A stretch of DNA of 64,000 nt from Bacteroides sedimenti (GCF_040365225.1 NZ_AP028055.1:3472001-3536000), one strand, 5' to 3'. Shown: positions 7,762 to 16,626, numbered from the stretch's first letter. The notes: a model not told the origin generated them from the letters alone. Made by a program: numbers and translations.

Positions 7762-8517
7762 ATGATATATACTATGGTAGTTGATAAATTCATACAGATG
7801 CAGGTTCTTGTATTGGCTTTTATTTTTTGCCCAAAAATGAAAGCCGAAATTCGGAGTGATTCAATAAAATCATCTCAGATAAATGTCAATGTTAAAAGTG
7901 GTATTTCAAATAGTGAAATAAAAAAAATAGTAATTGAACAGCTGATTAAGAGTTCTGGCGATTCGCTAAAGTATACAGACGTTGAGTCTGTAAAGTATTG
8001 GGGTAAATATAATCTTGTTGATTTAGGAGAAAGTAGAATTTACAAGATTAAACTAAGTTATAGTTTACCAAATGTTTGGCATTATCCACTTGTTCTGATT
8101 GTTGATAGCAATGGCAATGCATATTTAGTGAATTTGGATATGATTGAACTAATAAAAATAAAAGGAAATAGTAATGATTATTATTTTGCAGGCAGATATA
8201 AAAATAGATATTGTTATGGGGTGTTTAAAATCTTTGGATTCATAAACAACTCAATGTACCAGATATTTGAATCAGAGGAGCCAGTCAGCAATCATTCTCT
8301 TGATTGTGAAAGTTATAAAAATGACAACTTAAAACTCAAAAACATAGATTTGAATAATGACGGATATTTTGATCTGAAATTTTCAGGGATAAAATATAGT
8401 TATTGTGATGGGTTGGAACAATATGGGCGTGATGAAAGAAAACCTATAAAAAAAGAAAAAATTACAATAGTCTATTATTACAATTCAGTTGATAAGACTT
8501 GGCAAAAGAAGTTATAA
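7762..8517 (+). CDS. hypothetical secreted protein
   Basis: 251 aa, AT-rich, not recognised. The N-terminus is hydrophobic (QVLVLAFIFCPKMKA around residues 13-28), so it is probably exported; translation may start at 7762 or at the in-frame ATGs at 7774 or 7798. Near residue 195 the motif DLNNDGYFDLKF resembles the DxNxDG calcium loop of FG-GAP/dockerin-like repeats. It is flanked by the repeat island on the left and by another orphan gene 46 bp to the right. Both genes differ in composition from the housekeeping block downstream, so recent acquisition is plausible. Confidence 0.6.
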   Translation: MIYTMVVDKFIQMQVLVLAFIFCPKMKAEIRSDSIKSSQINVNVKSGISNSEIKKIVIEQLIKSSGDSLKYTDVESVKYWGKYNLVDLGESRIYKIKLSYSLPNVWHYPLVLIVDSNGNAYLVNLDMIELIKIKGNSNDYYFAGRYKNRYCYGVFKIFGFINNSMYQIFESEEPVSNHSLDCESYKNDNLKLKNIDLNNDGYFDLKFSGIKYSYCDGLEQYGRDERKPIKKEKITIVYYYNSVDKTWQKKL

Positions 8518-8563
8518 GTAGCACGATGCAAGTTTTACTTATGTTTATATCATATATATATAA

Positions 8564-9061
8564 ATGGAAACTATAGAAATAAAAATTAATCGGCATAAAG
8601 AAGTTATCTGTGGCATCAAACTTTCTGAAAGTGATTATTGGATGGTCATAAATGAAAATCCTGGGGACTTTGTATTAGACGGATACAAATTTATCAATAA
8701 AAGACATGTTAAACATGTAAATGAATTGGATGAAATTGATATAAAAAGAAAGATATTTGATTTAAAGTTTACATTAAATGCAATGACGCAGATCAGTGCT
8801 ATTCCAGTCAACAGTTTGAGCTCGTTATTTCTCTATCTAAAAGAAAGTAGCGAATTAATAGAGATATCTTTAGAATCAGACGAATATATTCTTGTTGGGA
8901 AAATTGTGGAGGTTTTTGATAAGTCATTTACATTAGATGAAATTAGTGCTGACGGGAAACCACTAAGAAAAGAAAATATAAAATTTGTGTTGGTAAGAAG
9001 TGTTGGAATAGAGACAGATTATCTTAAATCCTTAAAATTGTATATTGATAAATATAGCTAA
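8564..9061 (+). CDS. hypothetical protein, orphan immunity-like gene
   Basis: 165 aa, no signal peptide or membrane helix, so probably cytoplasmic. The N-terminal ~50 residues include a small beta-rich module with NPGDFVLDGYKFINKRHVK, a pattern seen in short Bacteroidetes proteins near toxin/immunity loci; this link is by impression only. The rest is a mixed alpha/beta acidic domain (ESSELIEISLESDEYILVGKIVEVFDK, in pieces). It sits 46 bp downstream of the 251-aa secreted protein and upstream of a strong bidirectional terminator. AT-rich codon use resembles that of the Rhs-remnant region near 21-24 kb. Confidence 0.6.
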   Translation: METIEIKINRHKEVICGIKLSESDYWMVINENPGDFVLDGYKFINKRHVKHVNELDEIDIKRKIFDLKFTLNAMTQISAIPVNSLSSLFLYLKESSELIEISLESDEYILVGKIVEVFDKSFTLDEISADGKPLRKENIKFVLVRSVGIETDYLKSLKLYIDKYS

Positions 9062-9099
9062 TTGTCTCCTTCGTTACCGGAATTATAATATAACAAAAA

Positions 9100-9133
9100 A
9101 ATAGGAGGAAAATCATTTCATTTTCCTCCTATT
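9100..9133 (-). terminator. bidirectional rho-independent terminator
   Basis: Perfect 14-bp stem (AATAGGAGGAAAAT at 9100-9113, complement at 9120-9133) with a 6-nt loop. Seven A residues at 9094-9100 become a U-tract on the minus strand, so it chiefly ends the trxA/acidic-protein transcript, and may also stop the convergent plus-strand gene. Confidence 0.85.
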
Positions 9134-9152
9134 CAATTAATCAGGCGGCGGT

Positions 9153-9488
9153 TTATTCAACCTGGCCTAATGAATTCCCATATTCCATTTCTCCCTGTAC
9201 AACAAAGAGAATATCTTCGGGATTAAATTCTCCTATACCATCTTTTTTTGCTTCCTTCACAATGTAATCCACGATTTCGTCCTGGTCGATGTTTACATAT
9301 CCGTCGGCGTCGGGTTGTGCGTCCAGACATCCGCTTGTGGTATAGTAATCCACCATCACGTCAAGGAAATAGTAGAGCTCATCGTCCGTGAACTTGTCTT
9401 TCAAGTCCTGTGGCAAAAAATTCTTGATGAATTCAACGGTCTTTTCGTCGTCTTCATCTTCCAATAAGAAATCATCTTCTAAGCCCAT
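9153..9488 (-). CDS. conserved acidic hypothetical protein downstream of trxA
   Basis: 111 aa and very acidic (N-terminus DDFLLEDEDDEKT). Predicted helical segments alternate with short acidic loops; QPDADGYVNIDQDEIVDYI near residue 60 resembles an EF-hand-like stretch, but I cannot prove calcium binding. No Cys pair, signal peptide or membrane helix is seen. It follows trxA by 43 bp on the same strand and ends just before the terminator at 9100-9133, so the two genes are probably co-transcribed. The same small acidic family appears next to thioredoxin in other Bacteroides as far as I recall; function unknown. Confidence 0.75.
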   Translation of the reverse strand: MGLEDDFLLEDEDDEKTVEFIKNFLPQDLKDKFTDDELYYFLDVMVDYYTTSGCLDAQPDADGYVNIDQDEIVDYIVKEAKKDGIGEFNPEDILFVVQGEMEYGNSLGQVE

Positions 9489-9531
9489 AGTCTGTTTTTA
9501 TTTTGAGAGTCCTTAATATTAAAAACCTTCT

Positions 9532-9846
9532 TTATAATAATGAATCGATTTTAGCCTGGAATACAGCCTTTGTTGCTGCTCCAACTTGCTTGTCTACCAC
9601 CTCACCGTCTTTGATGAACAGCACGGTCGGTACGTTGCGGATGCCGAATTTAGAAACCAAGTCATCGTTCTCTTCGATATCACACTTTCCAACAGTTACT
9701 TTACCTTCGTATTCTGTAGCCAGTTCTTCGATAGCCGGTCCGATTTGTTTGCAAGGACCACACCATGTTGCCCAAAAATCTACTACTAAAGGTTTTCCGC
9801 TTTGAAGTAATTCTTCAAAATTATTGTCTGTGATTGCTAAAGCCAT
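9532..9846 (-). CDS. trxA: thioredoxin
   Basis: 104 aa, standard thioredoxin length. The active site WCGPC is at residues 28-32 (redox Cys29 and Cys32), with the preceding strand VVDFWAT and the cis-Pro segment NVPTVLFI near residue 75. There is no signal peptide, so this is the cytoplasmic disulfide reductase that works with thioredoxin reductase. It lies 45 bp downstream of dnaE with its own -7 element at 9881-9888 (minus), so it need not depend on dnaE read-through. Confidence 0.98.
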   Translation of the reverse strand: MALAITDNNFEELLQSGKPLVVDFWATWCGPCKQIGPAIEELATEYEGKVTVGKCDIEENDDLVSKFGIRNVPTVLFIKDGEVVDKQVGAATKAVFQAKIDSLL

Positions 9847-9880
9847 AATTAATTTCTTTTTTTTGTAATTTCTATATGCG

Positions 9881-9888
9881 CAAATATA
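9881..9888 (-). promoter_or_regulatory. -7 element for trxA
   Basis: TATATTTG on the minus strand, exact match to TAnnTTTG, 34 bp upstream of the trxA ATG and just after the dnaE stop. Confidence 0.55.
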
Positions 9889-9891
9889 ATA

Positions 9892-12800
9892 TTAATTAAT
9901 CTGATATTCAAGATCGGGGTGCTCATTTATGTAATTTATGAGTTTTTTTCCAACCGATAGTTTGGTGGACCTTGCCATGAAATCGACGCTGTAATTCGCT
10001 TCGTCGTCAAACACTTTAAAGTAAAGCTCTGTTTTTCCAGGGCTTTCATAGCTCAGGATGGAGAGTTCTGTTACCACTTCCTGGTTTAGTGCCATCAGCG
10101 GTATTTTTATCGTCATCTTTTCTATCAAGGTGTCTTTCACGTCGGGCAACAGCTCGATGGAGGTAATCTTGACATCCAGTTCATCGGGCTTCCATTGGCG
10201 TGGCAGACACCTTCCTTTGATGTAGAGGAACATCCCAACCGAAAGGAAGTTTCTCCATTCGATGTAGTCGTTCCCAAAGAAAGGCAGCTCGTTGGAACCC
10301 GAGAAGTCTTCAATCTTCACAATGGCGAAAGGTTTTCCTGTCTTTCCCATCCCTTCGCGAACGTTCGTCACGATTCCACCGAACGTCATTTCCCGGTTTA
10401 CCAGCGATGCCCTGTCCGAGAATTCAACCATTTTTGTGTTGCAAACATCGTTCAGGATGATGGAATATTCATCCAACGGATGGGCGGAAAGGTAGATTCC
10501 CACCAATTCCTTTTCCTTGTTCAGACGTTCCAGGTCGCTCCATCTGGATGCCGGAAGAATTTCCGGGGTGGCAATTTCGATAACATTATCGCCTCCGAAG
10601 AGAGAGTTCACCGCTGCAGCCTTGTCTAGTTGATATTTATTTCCATAGCGAACCAGTGTCTCGAGGAATGTTTCCCCTTTTGTATTGGCTGCAAAAAACT
10701 GTTCGCGTTTAATTTCTGTAAAGTTGTCGAATCCGCCGGCCAGAGCCAGGTTTTCAATGTTCTTTTTATTGCAGGCATTCAGGTTTACCCGTTGCACAAA
10801 ATCGAAGATTCCGGTGAACGGTCCGTTGTTGTCACGTTCCTCAACAATGGCCTGTACTGCACTTTCGCCTACCCCTTTAATGGCTCCCAATCCGAAGCGG
10901 ACGTTTCCATCCTTGTTTACTGTAAACTTCAGATTACTTTCATTGATATCCGGACCCAGTACCAGTATATTCATCGCTTTACATTCGTCCATCAGTTTGG
11001 TGATTTCGGTAATGTTCGAGATGTTCCGACTCATGGTGGCTGCCATATACTCCGAAGGATAATTCGCCTTCAGGTAGGCTGTTTGATAAGCTACCCAGGA
11101 GTAGCAGGTAGCGTGCGATTTATTGAACGCATACGATGCAAACTTTTCCCAGTCGGCCCAGATTTTTTCCAAAACCTTCGGGTCGTGTCCGTTCTTCTGT
11201 CCGCCCTTGATAAACAACGGTTTCAGCTGGTCCAGCTTATCCTTCAGCTTCTTACCCATTGCCTTACGCAAACCGTCGGATTGACCGCGGGTAAAGTCGG
11301 CCAGCAATCTGGACAGAAGCATCACCTGTTCCTGATATACGGTAATTCCGTAGGTATCTTTCAGATACTTTTCCATGACCGGAATATCGTATACAATCGG
11401 CTCACGACCATGTTTACGGTCAATAAACTGAGGAATGTAATCCATCGGTCCCGGACGATAAAGCGCATTCATCGCAATTAGGTCCTCGAAAGTGGAAGGT
11501 TGCAGTTCCTTCAGGTATTTCTGCATACCGGCCGATTCAAACTGGAAGGTACCTACTGTTTTTCCTTCACTGTACAACTTGTAAGTTGCCTCGTCTTTGA
11601 TGGAAATGGTGTCAATGTCCAGCTCAATGCCTCGGTGTAGGCGTATGTTTTCGACGGCTTCCTTAATAATGGAAAGAGTTTTCAATCCAAGGAAGTCCAT
11701 CTTGATAAGTCCTGTGTCTTCAATTACCGAACCTTCGTACTGAGTTACCAGCATCTTTTCGCCGGTCTCCTTGTCGTCGGCCGTACTTACTGGTACCCAG
11801 TCGGTGATATCATCGCGGCAGATGATGGTTCCGCAGGCATGTACACCGGTGTTGCGCACATTCCCTTCCAGCATCTGGGCATATTTCATGGTGTCCCGCA
11901 CCAATGGGTCGAATGAGTTGCATGCCTCCTGCAGTTCCGGTATGGCTGCAATACAGTTCTTTAGGTTAATTTTCGGAGATTTTCCGTTTACCTCAGGCAG
12001 GCGGTCAGGGATTAATTTTGTCAGTCTGTCCGATTCTGATAACGGAAGTTTCTGTACCCGTGCCACATCCTTGATTGCCAGTTTGGTGGCCATGGTGCCG
12101 TATGTGATGATATGGGCCACTTTTTCGTATCCGTATTTCTCTGTTACCCATCGGAGTACCTCCCCGCGACCATCGTCGTCGAAGTCAATATCGATATCCG
12201 GAAGTGAGATACGGTCTGGATTGAGGAAACGCTCAAAAAGCAAATCATACTCAATCGGATCTATCTGGGTAATTCCAAGACAGTAAGCCACGGCAGAGCC
12301 GGCGGCCGAACCACGTCCCGGTCCAACGGACACACCCATCTCCCTGGCAGCGGCAATAAAGTCCTGCACAATGAGGAAGTATCCGGGGAATCCCATATTC
12401 TTGATAGTGGTAAGTTCAAACTCCACTCGTTCCTTTTGTTCTTCATTCAGTTCGCCCCACCGCTTTTTAGCCCCTTCGTATGTGAGGTAACGCAGATAAT
12501 CATCATCGTTCTCAAAACCCGGGGGCTTTGGAAAGTTCGGTAGGATAGGGCCGTGGTCTATGGTGTAGAACTCTATCTGGTCGCAGATGTTCACGGTGTT
12601 CGAAAGAGCTTCGGGAACATCTGCAAAGATTTCGTTCATCTCCGATCTGGTTTTCATCCATTCCTGTTTGGTGTAGAGCATGCGGTTCGGGTCGTCCAGA
12701 TCTTTACCTGTGCTGAGGCAAATCAGGCGGTCGTGAGCTTCGGCATGTTCTTCTTCCACAAAGTGCACGTCGTTGGTACAAATCAGCTTCACCTGATGCT

Positions 12801-13548
12801 TCTCTGCCAGACGAATAATTTCTTTGTTTACCGCTTGTTGAATTTCGTACACCTCATAGTTGGCTCTGGTTACAGTCGCTTTATGGCGTTGAAGTTCCAT
12901 ATAGAAGTTCTCTCCGAATACTTTTTTGAACCAGTTGATGGCCTCTTCGGCTTCTTCAATATTTTCACTCCTGATTTTTCTGGGTATCTCACCTCCCAAG
13001 CAGGCAGATGAAACAATGAGTCCTTCGCTGTACTTTTCCAGTTCTTTCCGGTCGGTACGTGGGCGGGAATAAAAACCGTCTGTCCATGCCTTGGACACAA
13101 GTTTTATCAGGTTATGATATCCTTTTTCGTTTTTTGCCAGCACCACAAGGTGATATCCTCCTTGGTCGGGTTTTCCTTCCTTCAATTCAAGCGCTCTTTT
13201 GGCTACATACATTTCACAGCCTATAATAGGCTTAAATAATTTTTTCTTAGCTGCCTCAAGTTTCTCTTTGCAGCTTCTGATTTCCCCCTCTTTATCATCA
13301 CACTCCACCTCTCCGGCTTCAATTTGGCTTATCCTCTTTTTGAGGTCCTTAATCTCGCCGTTTGTTCCTCCATTCTTCTTCTTTACATAGTTGAAGAACT
13401 CCTTTACCCCGAACATGTTGCCATGGTCGGTCAGGGCAATTCCCCTCATTCCATCAGCCATGGCTTTATCTACTAATGCGGAGATAGATGCCTGTCCGTC
13501 AAGGATAGAGTATTGTGAGTGTACGTGTAAATGAACAAAATCTTGCAT
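9892..13548 (-). CDS. dnaE: DNA polymerase III subunit alpha
   Basis: 1218 aa, replicative DnaE-type polymerase. The N-terminal PHP domain begins FVHLHVHSQYSILDG and TDHGNMFG. The palm has the catalytic triad region PDIDIDFDDDGR near residue 450, and the fingers contain the YRPGPMDYIP motif. The C-terminus keeps the tandem helix-hairpin-helix and an OB-fold (residues ~1000-1100). A lysine-rich insertion in the PHP domain (residues ~60-100, GEIKDLKKRISQIEAGEVE, coiled-coil-like) is notable and is common in Bacteroidetes DnaE. It has a consensus -7 element 48 bp upstream and is followed by trxA. Confidence 0.98.
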   Translation of the reverse strand: MQDFVHLHVHSQYSILDGQASISALVDKAMADGMRGIALTDHGNMFGVKEFFNYVKKKNGGTNGEIKDLKKRISQIEAGEVECDDKEGEIRSCKEKLEAAKKKLFKPIIGCEMYVAKRALELKEGKPDQGGYHLVVLAKNEKGYHNLIKLVSKAWTDGFYSRPRTDRKELEKYSEGLIVSSACLGGEIPRKIRSENIEEAEEAINWFKKVFGENFYMELQRHKATVTRANYEVYEIQQAVNKEIIRLAEKHQVKLICTNDVHFVEEEHAEAHDRLICLSTGKDLDDPNRMLYTKQEWMKTRSEMNEIFADVPEALSNTVNICDQIEFYTIDHGPILPNFPKPPGFENDDDYLRYLTYEGAKKRWGELNEEQKERVEFELTTIKNMGFPGYFLIVQDFIAAAREMGVSVGPGRGSAAGSAVAYCLGITQIDPIEYDLLFERFLNPDRISLPDIDIDFDDDGRGEVLRWVTEKYGYEKVAHIITYGTMATKLAIKDVARVQKLPLSESDRLTKLIPDRLPEVNGKSPKINLKNCIAAIPELQEACNSFDPLVRDTMKYAQMLEGNVRNTGVHACGTIICRDDITDWVPVSTADDKETGEKMLVTQYEGSVIEDTGLIKMDFLGLKTLSIIKEAVENIRLHRGIELDIDTISIKDEATYKLYSEGKTVGTFQFESAGMQKYLKELQPSTFEDLIAMNALYRPGPMDYIPQFIDRKHGREPIVYDIPVMEKYLKDTYGITVYQEQVMLLSRLLADFTRGQSDGLRKAMGKKLKDKLDQLKPLFIKGGQKNGHDPKVLEKIWADWEKFASYAFNKSHATCYSWVAYQTAYLKANYPSEYMAATMSRNISNITEITKLMDECKAMNILVLGPDINESNLKFTVNKDGNVRFGLGAIKGVGESAVQAIVEERDNNGPFTGIFDFVQRVNLNACNKKNIENLALAGGFDNFTEIKREQFFAANTKGETFLETLVRYGNKYQLDKAAAVNSLFGGDNVIEIATPEILPASRWSDLERLNKEKELVGIYLSAHPLDEYSIILNDVCNTKMVEFSDRASLVNREMTFGGIVTNVREGMGKTGKPFAIVKIEDFSGSNELPFFGNDYIEWRNFLSVGMFLYIKGRCLPRQWKPDELDVKITSIELLPDVKDTLIEKMTIKIPLMALNQEVVTELSILSYESPGKTELYFKVFDDEANYSVDFMARSTKLSVGKKLINYINEHPDLEYQIN

Positions 13549-13595
13549 ATTGTAATTGATCTTTTTTTTGTGACGAATTTCTCCAAAAATGGTTT

Positions 13596-13603
13596 CAAAG
13601 ATA
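13596..13603 (-). promoter_or_regulatory. -7 element for dnaE
   Basis: TATCTTTG on the minus strand, 47 bp upstream of the dnaE ATG. A TTTG lies 16 bp further upstream, slightly closer than the usual 19-21 bp. Confidence 0.5.
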
Positions 13604-13705
13604 CTTAGGTTTGACGGCTCAAAAAAATGAAATCGCTAAAAGTTATAAACAGAAGTGATTTTTTAAAGAAAAGAAGTAAAATTATTCATTTCTATGAAGA
13701 ATTAC

Positions 13706-13736
13706 TTGGTAGCTTTTCAAAATGTGATTATTTTTG
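13706..13736 (+). promoter_or_regulatory. promoter of psd-pssA-DUF4834
   Basis: TTG at 13706-13708, 20 bp, TATTTTTG at 13729-13736; ATG of psd follows 26 bp later. Confidence 0.6.
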
Positions 13737-13762
13737 CGGGATTAAATAATTAAACATCATTC

Positions 13763-14449
13763 ATGGGCCGACTTAAAAAATTAAAGAAAATAAGAATACA
13801 TCGTGAAGGAACTCATATCTTGGTATTAGGGTTTCTAGCATTATTTGTTATAAATAGCCTTGTTTATTACTATATTGATTGCAAATTACCATTTTATATC
13901 TTGTTTGTTGGCAGCATTGCTCTATACGGACTGATGGTGAATTTCTTTCGTTGCCCTATCCGTCTGTTTGGGGAAGACACCGAAAAAGTTGTTGTAGCGC
14001 CGGCCGATGGAAAGATTGTTACGATTGAGGAAGTTGATGAAAATGAATATTTTCACGATCGCAGAATTATGGTTTCCATCTTCATGAGTATCGTAAATGT
14101 GCATGCCAATTGGTATCCGGTTGATGGAACCGTGAAAAAAGTGGGGCATCAAGACGGAAAGTTCATGAAAGCTTGGCTTCCTAAAGCAAGTACTGATAAC
14201 GAACGCTCACTAGTGGTTATTGAAACCCCCGAAGGAGTTGAAATTCTGGTAAGACAGGTGGCCGGTGCGATGGCCCGTCGTATTGTTACCTATGCTCAAC
14301 CAGGTGAAGAGTGTTATATAGATGAGCACATGGGATTCATAAAGTTTGGTTCGCGTGTTGATGTATACCTTCCATTGGGTACAGAGGTCTTTGTCAAAAT
14401 GGGACAACTGACTGTTGGTAACCAGACTGTTTTGGCAAAACTCAAATAA
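13763..14449 (+). CDS. psd: phosphatidylserine decarboxylase proenzyme
   Basis: 228 aa, the short form of the enzyme. Two hydrophobic helices near the N-terminus (about 18-60) anchor it to the inner membrane. The self-cleavage site is the Gly-Ser in KFGSRVDVYLP (about residues 196-197): cleavage makes a pyruvoyl group on the new alpha-chain N-terminus. It converts phosphatidylserine to phosphatidylethanolamine. The next gene, 9 bp downstream, makes the substrate (pssA), so the two steps are in one operon. Confidence 0.96.
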   Translation: MGRLKKLKKIRIHREGTHILVLGFLALFVINSLVYYYIDCKLPFYILFVGSIALYGLMVNFFRCPIRLFGEDTEKVVVAPADGKIVTIEEVDENEYFHDRRIMVSIFMSIVNVHANWYPVDGTVKKVGHQDGKFMKAWLPKASTDNERSLVVIETPEGVEILVRQVAGAMARRIVTYAQPGEECYIDEHMGFIKFGSRVDVYLPLGTEVFVKMGQLTVGNQTVLAKLK

Positions 14450-14458
14450 AATATTGTG

Positions 14459-15166
14459 ATGGCAAATTCAATCACTCGTCATATTCCCAATTCTGTTACT
14501 TGTTTAAATCTCTTTTCAGGTTGTATTGCCTGTGTAATGGCGTTTGAAGCAGAATATGAACTGGCGATGCTTTTTATTATTTTAAGTGCGGTTTTTGACT
14601 TTTTTGATGGGATGTTGGCACGTACTCTTCATGCTTATTCCAAGATAGGGAAAGATCTTGATTCGCTTGCCGATGATGTAAGTTTTGGAGTTGCTCCTTC
14701 ATTGTTGGTCTTTTCACTTTTTAAGGAAGTACATTATCCATCCTTCCTGATTGGGCTGGATGCTTACATACCGTATCTGGCTTTCACTATTTCTGTATTT
14801 TCGGCACTTCGTCTGGCAAAATTTAATGTTGATGAGCGTCAGACCAGCTCCTTTATCGGACTTCCTGTTCCTGCAAACGCGCTGTTCTGGGGATCGTTGG
14901 TAGTAGGGGCACATGATTTTCTTATTACCGATAATTTTAATGCCATTTACCTTTTCGTTTTGGTAGCTCTGTTCTCTTATCTTTTAGTTTCGGAGATTCC
15001 GATGTTCTCTTTAAAATTTAAGAACCTTTCCTGGAAAGACAATAAGGTAAGCTTTATATTTCTCCTCGTTACCATTCCGATGCTACTATTACTAGGAATT
15101 GCAGGCTTTGCTGCAGTCATTGTATGGTATATAGTTCTGTCGGTAATAACAGGATTTAAGAAGTAA
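14459..15166 (+). CDS. pssA: CDP-diacylglycerol--serine O-phosphatidyltransferase
   Basis: 235 aa from ATG at 14459 (a GTG one codon earlier is possible). The CDP-alcohol phosphotransferase motif is complete: DFFDGMLART, then G and the two Asp residues in KIGKDLDSLADD, near residues 44-70. About seven to eight hydrophobic segments span the protein. It makes phosphatidylserine from CDP-diacylglycerol and serine in the inner membrane. It sits between psd and a small DUF4834 protein, as in other Bacteroides. Confidence 0.96.
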   Translation: MANSITRHIPNSVTCLNLFSGCIACVMAFEAEYELAMLFIILSAVFDFFDGMLARTLHAYSKIGKDLDSLADDVSFGVAPSLLVFSLFKEVHYPSFLIGLDAYIPYLAFTISVFSALRLAKFNVDERQTSSFIGLPVPANALFWGSLVVGAHDFLITDNFNAIYLFVLVALFSYLLVSEIPMFSLKFKNLSWKDNKVSFIFLLVTIPMLLLLGIAGFAAVIVWYIVLSVITGFKK

Positions 15167-15225
15167 ACAACAAACCCTGGCACGCTTGTTGCTATACTAC
15201 TTCATTATTTAAAACTTAATTACTC

Positions 15226-15471
15226 ATGGGTGCTATTTTGGGCTTATTCTTTTTTATCATCATTCTTGTATTAGTTTTCGGCTTATCGATTATAGGTGGT
15301 ATTTTACGAATGATTTTTGGCATTGGGCGTAAAGTGACTGGTCAGTCCGCTCGCTCTGATAGAGATGAAAATTATGCGGATAATTCCGGTAGTCAGCCAA
15401 AGCGAAAAAAGATTTTCGATAAGGAAGATGGTGAATATGTTGATTTTGAAGAGGTAAAAGAAGAAAAATAA
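15226..15471 (+). CDS. DUF4834 family small membrane protein
   Basis: 81 aa: one N-terminal hydrophobic helix (about 4-33, Gly- and Ile-rich) followed by a polar, charged tail containing KRKKIFDKEDGEYVDFEEVK. This layout matches the DUF4834 family of Bacteroidetes, found downstream of phosphatidylserine synthase. It starts 59 bp after pssA and is convergent with tadA, 18 bp away. Its function is unknown; a role in phospholipid synthesis would be inference from context only. Confidence 0.75.
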   Translation: MGAILGLFFFIIILVLVFGLSIIGGILRMIFGIGRKVTGQSARSDRDENYADNSGSQPKRKKIFDKEDGEYVDFEEVKEEK

Positions 15472-15489
15472 TCTTTTTGAAGATATTTA

Positions 15490-15924
15490 TCAGCGCTTTT
15501 TCTTAAAGAATAACTTCATCAGCGCGGCACATTCTTCCTGCAGAACTCCCTTTTTCACAATTGTTTTCGGATGCATAGCTGTTGGTGCGTATCTTTGATA
15601 TCCTCGTTTTTCATCATCGGCTCCGTAAACAAGCTTTCCGGTTTGTGCCCATGCAATGGCTCCGGCACACATTACACATGGTTCCACAGTTACATAGATG
15701 GTACATTCATTCAGGTACTTTCCTCCCAATACGTTTGCGGCAGCGGTAATTGCCTGCATTTCCGCATGAGCGGTCACGTCATTCAGCGTTTCCGTCAGAT
15801 TGTATCCACGTGCAATAATTCGTTCTTTGCACACCACAACGGCTCCTACCGGAACTTCGTCTTTGTCGAAAGCCTTTTGAGCCTCCATTAAAGCCTGTTT
15901 CATGAAATAAGTATCATCCAGCAT
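15490..15924 (-). CDS. tadA: tRNA-specific adenosine deaminase (nucleoside deaminase)
   Basis: 144 aa. Zinc and catalytic residues are intact: His53 and Glu55 in TAHAEMQAI, Cys82 and Cys85 in EPCVMCAGAIAW. TadA-type enzymes convert A34 to inosine in tRNA-Arg(ACG); the length and the PCVMCAGA form favour TadA over cytosine or guanine deaminases. It lies 1 bp after a 77-aa gene of unknown function on the same strand, with which it is probably translationally coupled. Confidence 0.93.
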   Translation of the reverse strand: MLDDTYFMKQALMEAQKAFDKDEVPVGAVVVCKERIIARGYNLTETLNDVTAHAEMQAITAAANVLGGKYLNECTIYVTVEPCVMCAGAIAWAQTGKLVYGADDEKRGYQRYAPTAMHPKTIVKKGVLQEECAALMKLFFKKKR

Positions 15925-15925
15925 A

Positions 15926-16159
15926 TCAGCGTCTCATATCGTGTTCTCCGAAGAGGGTAGGGTAATCTTCCTGCATATTTTTGTAAACAAACTGAAGAAC
16001 GGTTTCGCGCAGCCAGCGTGACCGGTTCTCTATCTTGTATTTGTCCAGATAGCGATCCACAATCTGCATCTCCTCGTCACTCAGTGAACAGGTGATGTGT
16101 TGCTGCCTTTTTGGCAAGTTACCGGCTGTTTTTACTCTTTTTCTGTCGTTTGCTCCCAT
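15926..16159 (-). CDS. small basic protein, ribbon-helix-helix-like
   Basis: 77 aa. A basic N-terminus (RKRVKTAGNLPKRQQ) is followed by a strand-helix-helix pattern, HITCSLSDEEMQIVDRYLDK then NRSRWLRETVLQF. This resembles MetJ/Arc/CopG-type ribbon-helix-helix DNA-binding proteins or mobilisation-like regulators; I cannot confirm DNA binding. It precedes tadA by a single base and shares a divergent promoter region with yraN. It could autoregulate the 69-bp divergent region. Confidence 0.7.
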   Translation of the reverse strand: MGANDRKRVKTAGNLPKRQQHITCSLSDEEMQIVDRYLDKYKIENRSRWLRETVLQFVYKNMQEDYPTLFGEHDMRR

Positions 16160-16167
16160 ATTCTTTG

Positions 16168-16217
16168 CAAAATTACTTTTACTTCTGTAAATTCAAAGAA
16201 TTAAATCAGTAAATTTG
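16168..16217. promoter_or_regulatory. divergent promoters for RHH-tadA and yraN-birA operons
   Basis: Minus strand: TTTG (16197-16194), 18 bp, TAATTTTG (16175-16168), 9 bp before the ATG at 16159. Plus strand: TAAATTTG (16210-16217) 11 bp before ATG at 16229. Both transcripts would have almost no leader. Confidence 0.65.
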
Positions 16218-16228
16218 CAAAAACAGCT

Positions 16229-16594
16229 ATGGCGGAACATAATATTTTAGGTAAAGCGGGCGAAGAGGAGGCCGTAAAGTTTCTTATGTCTCATGGTTAT
16301 ACCATTTGTCACCGTAACTGGAGACGAGGTCGCAAAGAATTGGATATTGTGGCTGAGAAAGAAGGCGAGCTGATAGTTGTCGAGGTTAAAACCCGAAAAG
16401 ATACTTTGTTTGCGCAGCCCCATGATGCGGTTACACCGTTGAAGGTGAGACGAATAGTGCAGGCTACAGATGCTTACCTACGATTCTTTAAACTCGATTT
16501 GCCGGTTCGTTTTGATATCATCACTGTGGTAGGCGAACAAAACTGTTTTACTATAGAGCATATTAAAGAGGCATTTTATCCTCCGGTTAGCTGA
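16229..16594 (+). CDS. YraN family protein (UPF0102 endonuclease-like)
   Basis: 121 aa. It shows the restriction-endonuclease-like core of the family: GKAGEEEAVKFL at the start, then RGRKELDIVAEKEGELIVVEVKTRK with the Asp and the E-V-K catalytic-type residues. YraN proteins resemble Holliday-junction resolvases structurally, but the activity is uncertain. It is the first gene of a run with mmcQ/yjbR (32 bp later) and birA. Confidence 0.92.
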   Translation: MAEHNILGKAGEEEAVKFLMSHGYTICHRNWRRGRKELDIVAEKEGELIVVEVKTRKDTLFAQPHDAVTPLKVRRIVQATDAYLRFFKLDLPVRFDIITVVGEQNCFTIEHIKEAFYPPVS

Positions 16595-16626
16595 TCGGAT
16601 ATATTAATTAATATAATTACTACAAA

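Noticed and set aside
10630..11481. 283-codon plus-strand open frame
   Set aside because: It lies entirely antisense to dnaE, whose protein is intact and motif-rich. It is hydrophobic/Cys-rich in the way typical of antisense frames and has no promoter.
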